Assembly (NCBI GenBank): GCA_026745465.1
Contig: JACYXH010000692.1
Location: 1-64,000, forward strand
Length of the DNA stretch: 64,000 bases
Origin: Lota lota
Lineage: Eukaryota; Chordata; Actinopteri; Gadiformes; Lotidae
Reading direction: 5' to 3'
Shown: in pieces, positions 9,503 through 18,188 of the stretch
Position numbering within the stretch: position 1 is the stretch's first letter
Layout: every line of letters starts with the position of its first letter
Notes under the pieces: generated by a model
Database searches by the model: none
What the model was told of the DNA's origin: nothing
Seen by the model: the letters and a program-made list of their open reading frames with translations, nothing else
Translations under genes and position numbers: made by a program

Positions 9503-10289
9503 AGAAATACTTTTTGACCACAATGTGTTTCTGAGCAGAAACATGTTTTTCTGTGGTACAAACGATGGTGCTTCACCATTTGATGTTGGTATAAGGTCTA
9601 AACAACCATTACCAAGTTTAGTGACATTTTTTCATTTAAAGTGGGAAAAAAGCAACATACTACTTTTCTATGTGCGGAAAATGCTTTTCAGAGGCAAGAG
9701 AAACAATTTTTGACCACAGTGTGTTTCTGAGCATAAACATGTTTTGCTGTGTTACAAACGATGGTGCTTCACCATTTGATGTTGGTATAAGGTCTAAACA
9801 AATAATTACCAAGTTTAGTGACATTTTTTCATTTAAAGTGGGAAAAAAGCAACATACTACTTTTCTATGTGCGGAAAATGCTTTTCAGAGCAAGAGAATC
9901 AATTTTTGACCACTATGTATTTCTGAGCATAAACAAGGTTTTTTGTGTTAAAAACGATGGTGCTTCACCATTTGATGTTGGTATTAGGTCAGAACAACCA
10001 TTACCAAGTTTAGTGACATTTTTCCATTTAAAGTGGGTAAAAGCAACATACCACTTTTCTATGTGCGGAAAATGCTTTTCAGAGCAAGAGAATCAATTTT
10101 TGACCACTATGTATTTCTGAGCATAAACAAGGTGCTTTGTGGTAAAAACGATGGTGCTTCACCATTTGATGCTGGTATAAGGTCTAAACAACAATTAACA
10201 AGCTTTATTACACTTTACCAATTAAAGTGGGAAAAAAGCAACATACCACTTTTTTATGTGCGGAAAATGCTTTTCAGAGGCAAGAGAAA
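9503..10289. repeat. Satellite between copies 1 and 2 (about 4 monomers)
   Basis: 787 bp. It starts with the second AGAAA of copy 1 and the rest of the interrupted class B monomer (TACTTTTTGACC, then CAGAAACATG and TGTGGTACAAACG). It ends in the left part of a class B monomer before copy 2, after the ACTTTACCAATTAAAG variant. The composite-unit junction lies inside at 9670/9671. No gene. Confidence 0.95.
10285..10289. other. Target-site duplication, left (copy 2)
   Basis: AGAAA, matched at 12869-12873. It is identical in sequence and monomer position to copies 1 and 3. Confidence 0.93.
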
Positions 10290-10874
10290 TGTAACGTGAC
10301 CCTCTCCGTTTCGGTCCATTTCCGCCATCTAGTGGCACCCAGCCTCCATTTCACCATGTGCTCCTTTGTTTATCCCCCGTCAATTAGCCACCACGTGCAC
10401 TCCGCTCCCCACTCCTGTCATGAATCACTAATCACCTCCTCTGTACTTAAGCACTGGCTCACCACAGAGCCAGTGCTAGTTCGTAATGTTGTATTATCTC
10501 TCATGGTAACTATGTCCCTGCCACTTCTTGTTTCGGGTCCCACTCCCGTTCTTGTTTCGTTACGGGTTCCGCTCCCGTTCATGTTCCCGCTCTCGTTCCT
10601 GTTCCCGTTCCTGCTCATAGTTCCTGCCTGCCTGCCTTCCTCGTTGCCTAACCTCGCCTGCCCGACCACCCGCCTGCCTACGTCCTTCTGCCTGCCTGAC
10701 TCCCCGCCTGCCTACGTCCTTCTGCCTGCCTGACTCCCCGCCTGCCAACTGCCTACTGGACTACTCGCCTGCCTTGCCCTTGCCTGTACCTTGGACTAAA
10801 TATATCCCCTTTTGTACCCGCACCCTGTTGGTTTCCTTGTCTTGCGTTTGGGTCCTAATCTCGTAACCTTAACA
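10290..10874 (+). repeat. 5' LTR, copy 2
   Basis: 585 bp, TG...CA. Contains the TACTTAAG box, the 10-bp-arm inverted repeat and the 11-nt self-primer segment at 10475-10485. Includes the 34-bp tandem duplication absent from the 3' LTR. Confidence 0.95.
10475..10485 (+). other. Inferred self-primer segment, copy 2
   Basis: GCTAGTTCGTA, the reverse complement of the primer-binding site at 10876-10886. Confidence 0.75.
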
Positions 10875-10875
10875 G

Positions 10876-10886
10876 TACGAACTAGC
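10876..10886 (+). other. Primer-binding site, copy 2
   Basis: TACGAACTAGC, two bases after the 5' LTR and four bases before the ORF start. Confidence 0.75.
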
Positions 10887-10890
10887 CAAG

Positions 10891-12306
10891 ATGGACCCAG
10901 CAGACAGGAGACCCTCGACATGGATGCGGGGAATATTGGCTATCCTCGAGGATAATGGGCGCAACCTCCGCTCGTCCTCGGTTTCCCTCTCGGCGCCAGC
11001 CCCGGCTGCAACCGCAGCACCATTTACTTCAATTAAAGAGAATGTGAAGTACATCCAGGGGCTTTTGGCGGCTCACATCGAGCGCGACTGCCGCTCGCCC
11101 TCGGCTTCCCTCTCTCTCTTCCCCGCTTCTCCGCTGCCTTCCACACCTCGGTCCTTTTCCCTCCCGGTGTCAGCCCCCACTGCAGCCGCAGTCTCGTGGC
11201 CACCAACCCCCGCTACAGCCGTTGTCTCGTGGCCACCAGCTCCGCTGCAACAGCTGCCTCCTGGCCGCAAGCGCCGGCTACCGGTTCAGTTGAACTCCCC
11301 CGGGAAAAGGCCCAAGTCCCAGCTGCCTCCTGGCCCTGAGCGCCAGCCCCAGTTGCCTCCTAGTCTCAAGCCCCAGCAACAGCTGCCTCCTGGCCCTGAG
11401 CCCCAGCGCCAGCAGCAGTTGCCTCCTGGTCCCAAGCCCCAGCGGTCCTCTGGCCCTGACTCCCAGCCCCAGCAACAGTTTCCTCCTGGCCCTGACCCCC
11501 AGCGCCAGCCCCAGCTGCCTCCTAGTCCCAAGCCCCAGCTGTATCCTGGCCCTGAGCTCCAGCGCCAACAGCTGTTGCCTCCTGGTCCGAAACCCCAGCT
11601 GCCTCCTGGTCCTGAACCCCAGCGCCAGCAGCAGTTGTCTCCTGGTCCCGAGTCCAAGCCCCAGTTGTCTCCTGGTCCCGAGTCCAAGCCCCAGTTGTCT
11701 CCTGGTCCCGAGTCCAAGCCCCAGTTGTCTCCTGGTCCCGAGTCCAAGCCCCAGTTGTCTCCTGGTCCCGAGTCCAAGCCCCAGTTGTCTCCAGGTCCCG
11801 AGTCCAAGCCCCAGTTGTCTCCAGGTCCCGAGTCCAAGCCCCAGTTGTCTCCAGGTCCCGAGTTCCAGCCCCAGTGTCCTCCTAAGCCCCAGCAGCAGTT
11901 GCCTCCTGGCCCTGAGCCCCAGTGTCCTCCTGACCCTGAGCCCCAGCAGCTGCCTCCTAGTTCCAAGCCCCAACGGCCTCCTGGCCGCAAGCGTCGGCTA
12001 CCGGTCCCACAGTTTTCCGCCGGGAAAAGGCCCTGGTCCCCTAGTCAGCTGTCTCCTCCCTTCCCAGCGCCGGCTCCTCCCCGGGTGATTGACAGCATCC
12101 CGGCGTTCTCGGCCAGACGCCTCCTGGATGTGCGTCGTCGCGGCCCACGAAACCAGTCTTCGGTAGGCTGGGAGGGCTACGGACCTGGGGAGCAAGCCTG
12201 TTTATTTTTATTTTTTTTGGAGTCGCTTCCTGGACCCCTCCTTAACCCGGGATTCCCACCGCCAGCACCCTCCCCTGTCGTGCGTACGCCTGGAGGCGTC
12301 CGTTGA
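10891..12306 (+). CDS. Pro/Gln-rich chimeric ORF, copy 2 (471 aa)
   Basis: The translation is identical to copy 1: MDPAD start, eight LSPGPESKPQ-type units (bases 11635-11874) and a chromodomain-like end with GWEGYGPGEQ. Identity in all 471 residues, although the flanking 5' LTRs of copies 1 and 2 differ clearly, suggests that either the internal regions were homogenised or one 5' LTR was altered after duplication. Function unknown. Confidence 0.6.
   Translation: MDPADRRPSTWMRGILAILEDNGRNLRSSSVSLSAPAPAATAAPFTSIKENVKYIQGLLAAHIERDCRSPSASLSLFPASPLPSTPRSFSLPVSAPTAAAVSWPPTPATAVVSWPPAPLQQLPPGRKRRLPVQLNSPGKRPKSQLPPGPERQPQLPPSLKPQQQLPPGPEPQRQQQLPPGPKPQRSSGPDSQPQQQFPPGPDPQRQPQLPPSPKPQLYPGPELQRQQLLPPGPKPQLPPGPEPQRQQQLSPGPESKPQLSPGPESKPQLSPGPESKPQLSPGPESKPQLSPGPESKPQLSPGPESKPQLSPGPESKPQLSPGPEFQPQCPPKPQQQLPPGPEPQCPPDPEPQQLPPSSKPQRPPGRKRRLPVPQFSAGKRPWSPSQLSPPFPAPAPPRVIDSIPAFSARRLLDVRRRGPRNQSSVGWEGYGPGEQACLFLFFLESLPGPLLNPGFPPPAPSPVVRTPGGVR
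11635..11874 (+). repeat. 30-bp minisatellite in the ORF, copy 2
   Basis: Eight units with the same 5 + 3 split of CCTGGT and CCAGGT types as copy 1. No unit gain or loss since duplication. Confidence 0.95.
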
Positions 12307-12314
12307 GGGGGGGG
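12305..12314 (+). other. Polypurine tract, copy 2
   Basis: GA plus eight G, then TAC before the 3' LTR. Confidence 0.88.
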
Positions 12315-12317
12315 TAC

Positions 12318-12868
12318 TGTAACGTGACCCTCTCCGTTTCGGTCCATTTCCGCCATCTAGTGGCACCCAGCCTCCATTTCACCATGTGCTCCTTTGTTTA
12401 TCCCCCGTCAATTAGCCACCACGTGCACTCCGCTCCCCACTCCTGTCATGAATCACTAATCACCTCCTCTGTACTTAAGCACTGGCTCACCACAGAGCCA
12501 GTGCTAGTTCGAAATGTTGTATTACCTCTCATGGTAACTACGTCCCTGCCACTTCTTGTTTCGGGTCCCACTCCCGTTCTTGTTTCGTTACGGGTTCCGC
12601 TCCCGTTCATGTTCCCGCTCTCGTTCCTGTTCCCGTTCCTGCTCATAGTTCCTGCCTGCCTGCCTTCCTCGTTGCCTAACCTCGCCTGCCCGACCACCCG
12701 CCTGCCTACGTCCTTCTGCCTGCCTGACTCCCCGCCTGCCAACTGCCTACTGGACTACTCGCCTGCTTTGCCCTTGCCTGTACCTTGGACTAAATAAATC
12801 CCCTTTTGTACCCGCACCCTGTTGGTTTCCTTGTCTTGCGTTTGGGTCATAATCTCGTAACCTTAACA
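12318..12868 (+). repeat. 3' LTR, copy 2
   Basis: 551 bp, with an AATAAA signal at 12793-12798. It is followed by AGAAA and the remainder of the interrupted class B monomer. Confidence 0.95.
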
Positions 12869-15609
12869 AGAAATACTTTTTGACCACAATGTGTTTCTGA
12901 GCAGAAACATGTTTTTCTGTGGTACAAACGATGGTGCTTCACCATTTGATGTTGGTATAAGGTCTAAACAACCATTACCAAGTTTAGTGACATTTTTTCA
13001 TTTAAAGTGGGAAAAAAGCAACATACTACTTTTCTATGTGCTGAAAATGCTTTTCAGAGCAAGAGAATCAATTTTTGACCACTATGTATTTCTGAGCATA
13101 AACAAGGTTTTTTGTGTTAAAAACGATGGTGCTTCACCATTTGATGCTGGTAAGGTCTAAACAACAATTAACAAGCTTTATTACACTTTTCCATTTAAAG
13201 TGGGAAAAAAGCAACATACCACTTTTTTATGTGCGGAAAATGCTTTTCAGGGCAAGAGAATCAATTTTTGACCACTATGTATTTCTGAGCATAAACAAGG
13301 TTTTGCTGTGTTACAAACGGTGGTGCTTCACCATTTGATGTTGGTATAAGGTCTGAACAAATAATTACCAAGTTTAGTGACGTTTTTTCATTTAAAGTGG
13401 GAAAAAAGCAACATACTACTTTTCTATGTTTGGAAAATGCTTTTCAGAGCAAGAGAATCAATTTTTGACCACTATGTATTTCTGAGCATAAACAATGTTT
13501 TTTGTGTTAAAAACGATGGTGCTTCACCATTTGATGCTGGTATAAGGTCTAAACAACAATTAACAAGCTTTATTACACTTTTCCATTTAAAGTGGGAAAA
13601 AAGCAACATACCACTTTTTTTATGTGCGGAAAATGCTTTTCAGGGCAAGAGAATCAATTTTTGACCACTATGTATTTCTGAGCATAAACAAGGTTTTTTG
13701 TGTTAAAAACGATGGTGCTTCACCATTTGATGTTGGTATTAGGTCAGAACAACCATTACCAAGTTTAGTGACATTTTTTCATTTAAAGTGGGAAAAAAGC
13801 AACATACGACTTTTCTATGTGCGGAAAATGCTTTTCAGAACAAGAGAATCAATTTTTGACCACTATGTATTTGTGAGCATAAATAAGGTTTTTTGTGTTA
13901 AAAACGATGGTGCTTCACCATTTGATGCTGGTATTAGGTCTAAACAACAATTAACAAGCTTTATTACACTTTTCCATTTAAAGTGGGAAAAAAGCAACAT
14001 ACCACTTTTTTATGTGCGGAAAATGCTTTTCAGAGGCAAGAGAAACACTTTTTGACCACAGTGTGTTTCTGAGCATAAACATGTTTTGCTGTGTTACAAA
14101 CGATGGTGCTTCACCATTTGATGTTGGTATAAGGTCTAAACAAATAATTACCAAGTTTAGTGACATTTTTTCATTTTAAGTGGGAAAAAAGCAACATACT
14201 ACTTTTCTATGTGCGGAAAATGCTTTTCAGAGTAAGAGAATCAATTTTTGACCACTATGTATTTCTGAGCATAAACAAGGTTTTTTGTGTTAAAAACGAT
14301 GGTGCTTCACCATTTGATGTTGGTATTAGGTCAGAACAACCATTACCAAGTTTAGTGACATTTTTCCATTTAAAGTGGGAAAAAAGCAACATACGACTTT
14401 TCTATGTGCGGAAAATGCTTTTCAGAACAAGAGAATCAATTTTTGACCACTATGTATTTCTGAGCATAAACAAGGTGTTTTGTGGTAAAAACGATGGTGC
14501 TTCACCATTTGATGCTGGTATAAGGTCTAAACAACAATTAACAAGCTTTATTACACTTTTCCAATTAAAGTGGGAAAAAAGCAACATACCACTTTTTTAT
14601 GTGCGGAAAATGCTTTTCAGGGCAAGAGAATCAATTTTTGACCACTATGTATTTCTGAGCATAAACAAGGTTTTGCTGTGTTACAAACGGTGGTGCTTCA
14701 CCATTTGATGTTGGTATAAGGTTTAAACAAATAATTACCAAGTTTAGTGACATTTTTTCATTTAAAGTGGGAAAAAAGCAACATACTACTTTTCTATGTT
14801 TGGAAAATGCTTTTCAGAGCAAGAGAATCAATTTTTGACCACTATGTATTTCTGAGCATAAACAATGTTTTTTGTGTTAAAAACGATGGTGCTTCACCAT
14901 TTGATGCTGGTATAAGGTCTAAACAACAATTAACAAGCTTTATTACACTTTTCTATTTAAAGTGGGAAAAAAGCAACATACCACTTTTTTATGTGCGGAA
15001 AATGCTTTTCAGGGCAAGAGAATCAATTTTTGACCACTATGTATTTCTGAGCATAAACATGTTTTGCTGTGTTACAAACGGTGGTGCTTCACCATTTGAT
15101 GTTGGTTTAAGGTCTAAACAAATAATTACCAAGTTTAGTGACATTTTTTCATTTAAAGTGGGAAAAAAGCAACATACTACTTTTCTATGTGCGGAAAATG
15201 CTTTTCAGAGCAAGAGAATCAATTTTTGACCACTATGTATTTCTGAGCATAAACAAGGTTTTTTGTGTTAAAAACGATGGTGCTTCACCATTTGATGTTG
15301 GTATTAGGTCAGAACAACCATTACCAAGTTTAGTGACATTTTTCCATTTAAAGTGGGTAAAAGCAACATACCACTTTTCTATGTGCGGAAAATGCTTTTC
15401 AGAGCAAGAGAATCAATTTTTGACCACTATGTATTTCTGAGCATAAACAAGGTGCTTTGTGGTAAAAACGATGGTGCTTCACCATTTGATGCTGGTATAA
15501 GGTCTAAACAACAATTAACAAGCTTTATTACACTTTACCAATTAAAGTGGGAAAAAAGCAACATACCACTTTTTTATGTGCGGAAAATGCTTTTCAGAGG
15601 CAAGAGAAA
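12869..15609. repeat. Satellite between copies 2 and 3 (about 14 monomers)
   Basis: 2741 bp of mixed class A and class B monomers. The right flank of copy 2 carries the TGTGGTACAAACG and ATGTGCTGAAAATG variants. The left flank of copy 3 carries ACTTTACCAATTAAAG, the same variant found left of copies 1 and 2. No gene. Confidence 0.95.
15605..15609. other. Target-site duplication, left (copy 3)
   Basis: AGAAA, matched at 18189-18193. Confidence 0.93.
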
Positions 15610-16194
15610 TGTAACGTGACCCTCTCCGTTTCGGTCCATTTCCGCCATCTAGTGGCACCCAGCCTCCATTTCACCATGTGCTCCTTTGTTTATCCCCCGT
15701 CAATTAGCCACCACGTGCACTCCGCTCCCCACTCCTGTCATGAATCACTAATCACCTCCTCTGTACTTAAGCACTGGCTCACCACAGAGCCAGTGCTAGT
15801 TCGTAATGTTGTATTATCTCTCATGGTAACTATGTCCCTGCCACTTCTTGTTTCGGGTCCCACTCCCGTTCTTGTTTCGTTACGGGTTCCGCTCCCGTTC
15901 ATGTTCCCGCTCTCGTTCCTGTTCCCGTTCCTGCTCATAGTTCCTGCCTGCCTGCCTTCCTCGTTGCCTAACCTCGCCTGCCCGACCACCCGCCTGCCTA
16001 CGTCCTTCTGCCTGCCTGACTCCCCGCCTGCCTACGTCCTTCTGCCTGCCTGACTCCCCGCCTGCCAACTGCCTACTGGACTACTCGCCTGCCTTGCCCT
16101 TGCCTGTACCTTGGACTAAATATATCCCCTTTTGTACCCGCACCCTGTTGGTTTCCTTGTCTTGCGTTTGGGTCCTAATCTCGTAACCTTAACA
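15610..16194 (+). repeat. 5' LTR, copy 3
   Basis: 585 bp, same as the copy 2 5' LTR including the 34-bp internal duplication. Self-primer segment at 15795-15805. Confidence 0.95.
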
Positions 16195-16195
16195 G

Positions 16196-16206
16196 TACGA
16201 ACTAGC
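16196..16206 (+). other. Primer-binding site, copy 3
   Basis: TACGAACTAGC, complementary to GCTAGTTCGTA at 15795-15805. Confidence 0.75.
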
Positions 16207-16210
16207 CAAG

Positions 16211-17626
16211 ATGGACCCAGCAGACAGGAGACCCTCGACATGGATGCGGGGAATATTGGCTATCCTCGAGGATAATGGGCGCAACCTCCGCTCGTCCTCG
16301 GTTTCCCTCTCGGCGCCAGCCCCGGCTGCAACCGCAGCACCATTTACTTCAATTAAAGAGAATGTGAAGTACATCCAGGGGCTTTTGGCGGCTCACATCG
16401 AGCGCGACTGCCGCTCGCCCTCGGCTTCCCTCTCTCTCTTCCCCGCTTCTCCGCTGCCTTCCACACCTCGGTCCTTTTCCCTCCCGGTGTCAGCCCCCAC
16501 TGCAGCCGCAGTCTCGTGGCCACCAACCCCCGCTACAGCCGTTGTCTCGTGGCCACCAGCTCCGCTGCAACAGCTGCCTCCTGGCCGCAAGCGCCGGCTA
16601 CCGGTTCAGTTGAACTCCCCCGGGAAAAGGCCCAAGTCCCAGCTGCCTCCTGGCCCTGAGCGCCAGCCCCAGTTGCCTCCTAGTCTCAAGCCCCAGCAAC
16701 AGCTGCCTCCTGGCCCTGAGCCCCAGCGCCAGCAGCAGTTGCCTCCTGGTCCCAAGCCCCAGCGGTCCTCTGGCCCTGACTCCCAGCCCCAGCAACAGTT
16801 TCCTCCTGGCCCTGACCCCCAGCGCCAGCCCCAGCTGCCTCCTAGTCCCAAGCCCCAGCTGTATCCTGGCCCTGAGCTCCAGCGCCAACAGCTGTTGCCT
16901 CCTGGTCCGAAACCCCAGCTGCCTCCTGGTCCTGAACCCCAGCGCCAGCAGCAGTTGTCTCCTGGTCCCGAGTCCAAGCCCCAGTTGTCTCCTGGTCCCG
17001 AGTCCAAGCCCCAGTTGTCTCCTGGTCCCGAGTCCAAGCCCCAGTTGTCTCCTGGTCCCGAGTCCAAGCCCCAGTTGTCTCCTGGTCCCGAGTCCAAGCC
17101 CCAGTTGTCTCCAGGTCCCGAGTCCAAGCCCCAGTTGTCTCCAGGTCCCGAGTCCAAGCCCCAGTTGTCTCCAGGTCCCGAGTTCCAGCCCCAGTGTCCT
17201 CCTAAGCCCCAGCAGCAGTTGCCTCCTGGCCCTGAGCCCCAGTGTCCTCCTGACCCTGAGCCCCAGCAGCTGCCTCCTAGTTCCAAGCCCCAACGGCCTC
17301 CTGGCCGCAAGCGTCGGCTACCGGTCCCACAGTTTTCCGCCGGGAAAAGGCCCTGGTCCCCTAGTCAGCTGTCTCCTCCCTTCCCAGCGCCGGCTCCTCC
17401 CCGGGTGATTGACAGCATCCCGGCGTTCTCGGCCAGACGCCTCCTGGATGTGCGTCGTCGCGGCCCACGAAACCAGTCTTCGGTAGGCTGGGAGGGCTAC
17501 GGACCTGGGGAGCAAGCCTGTTTATTTTTATTTTTTTTGGAGTCGCTTCCTGGACCCCTCCTTAACCCGGGATTCCCACCGCCAGCACCCTCCCCTGTCG
17601 TGCGTACGCCTGGAGGCGTCCGTTGA
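16211..17626 (+). CDS. Pro/Gln-rich chimeric ORF, copy 3 (471 aa)
   Basis: Identical translation to copies 1 and 2. The LSPGPESKPQ units occupy 16955-17194 and the chromodomain-like end about 17405-17530. As in the other copies, the GC-rich periodic repeat also leaves long open frames on the opposite strand; these have no family feature supporting them. Function unknown. Confidence 0.6.
   Translation: MDPADRRPSTWMRGILAILEDNGRNLRSSSVSLSAPAPAATAAPFTSIKENVKYIQGLLAAHIERDCRSPSASLSLFPASPLPSTPRSFSLPVSAPTAAAVSWPPTPATAVVSWPPAPLQQLPPGRKRRLPVQLNSPGKRPKSQLPPGPERQPQLPPSLKPQQQLPPGPEPQRQQQLPPGPKPQRSSGPDSQPQQQFPPGPDPQRQPQLPPSPKPQLYPGPELQRQQLLPPGPKPQLPPGPEPQRQQQLSPGPESKPQLSPGPESKPQLSPGPESKPQLSPGPESKPQLSPGPESKPQLSPGPESKPQLSPGPESKPQLSPGPEFQPQCPPKPQQQLPPGPEPQCPPDPEPQQLPPSSKPQRPPGRKRRLPVPQFSAGKRPWSPSQLSPPFPAPAPPRVIDSIPAFSARRLLDVRRRGPRNQSSVGWEGYGPGEQACLFLFFLESLPGPLLNPGFPPPAPSPVVRTPGGVR
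16955..17194 (+). repeat. 30-bp minisatellite in the ORF, copy 3
   Basis: Eight units, same unit order as the other copies. Confidence 0.95.
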
Positions 17627-17634
17627 GGGGGGGG
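17625..17634 (+). other. Polypurine tract, copy 3
   Basis: GA plus eight G, then TAC before the 3' LTR. Confidence 0.88.
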
Positions 17635-17637
17635 TAC

Positions 17638-18188
17638 TGTAACGTGACCCTCTCCGTTTCGGTCCATTTCCGCCATCTAGTGGCACCCAGCCTCCATTTC
17701 ACCATGTGCTCCTTTGTTTATCCCCCGTCAATTAGCCACCACGTGCACTCCGCTCCCCACTCCTGTCATGAATCACTAATCACCTCCTCTGTACTTAAGC
17801 ACTGGCTCACCACAGAGCCAGTGCTAGTTCGAAATGTTGTATTACCTCTCATGGTAACTACGTCCCTGCCACTTCTTGTTTCGGGTCCCACTCCCGTTCT
17901 TGTTTCGTTACGGGTTCCGCTCCCGTTCATGTTCCCGCTCTCGTTCCTGTTCCCGTTCCTGCTCATAGTTCCTGCCTGCCTGCCTTCCTCGTTGCCTAAC
18001 CTCGCCTGCCCGACCACCCGCCTGCCTACGTCCTTCTGCCTGCCTGACTCCCCGCCTGCCAACTGCCTACTGGACTACTCGCCTGCTTTGCCCTTGCCTG
18101 TACCTTGGACTAAATAAATCCCCTTTTGTACCCGCACCCTGTTGGTTTCCTTGTCTTGCGTTTGGGTCATAATCTCGTAACCTTAACA
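17638..18188 (+). repeat. 3' LTR, copy 3
   Basis: 551 bp, with AATAAA at 18113-18118, followed by AGAAA and class B satellite. Confidence 0.95.

Larger units (their letters stand above)
6359..9670. repeat. Composite tandem unit 1: satellite plus LTR element (3312 bp)
   Basis: Bases 6359-9670 recur immediately downstream from 9671. The offset is 3312 before the 5' LTR difference and 3366 after it. Both units start in a class B monomer with an AAACAATTTTTGACCACAG variant that I saw nowhere else. The junction at 9670/9671 falls at the same point of the monomer on each side, as expected from unequal exchange between satellite monomers. Confidence 0.85.
10290..12868 (+). mobile_element. Non-autonomous Tf1/sushi-group LTR retrotransposon, copy 2
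   Basis: 2579 bp with the same parts as copy 1. The internal region (10875-12317) has the same length and encodes an identical protein. The 5' LTR is 585 bp against 551 bp for the 3' LTR, because a 34-bp CT-rich stretch containing CCTACGTCCTTCTGCC is doubled in the 5' LTR. Otherwise about six substitutions separate the two LTRs (about 1.1%), pointing to an insertion of roughly one to a few million years on common neutral rates. It looks structurally whole. Confidence 0.9.
9790..15110. repeat. Composite unit 2 of the 5320-bp tandem duplication
   Basis: From about 9790 (edges uncertain) this sequence recurs at a constant +5320 offset: satellite, copy 2 and the following satellite. Only two substitutions were noticed between the units: CATTTTAAG at 14172 against CATTTAAAG, and GGTTTAAGG at 15105 against GGTATAAGG. 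A length change shared with the other unit (seven T at 13614 and 18934) confirms common descent. Confidence 0.85.
15610..18188 (+). mobile_element. Non-autonomous Tf1/sushi-group LTR retrotransposon, copy 3
   Basis: 2579 bp, at exactly +5320 from copy 2 throughout, with no differences noticed inside the element. The matching satellite flanks show that it arose by duplication of copy 2 with its surroundings, or the reverse, and not by a new insertion. Parts are as in copy 2 and it looks structurally whole. Confidence 0.92.

Noticed and set aside
6978-18188. Three independent LTR-element insertions
   Set aside because: Identical target duplications, insertion position and flank variants, together with constant offsets of 3312/3366 and 5320 bp, show duplication.
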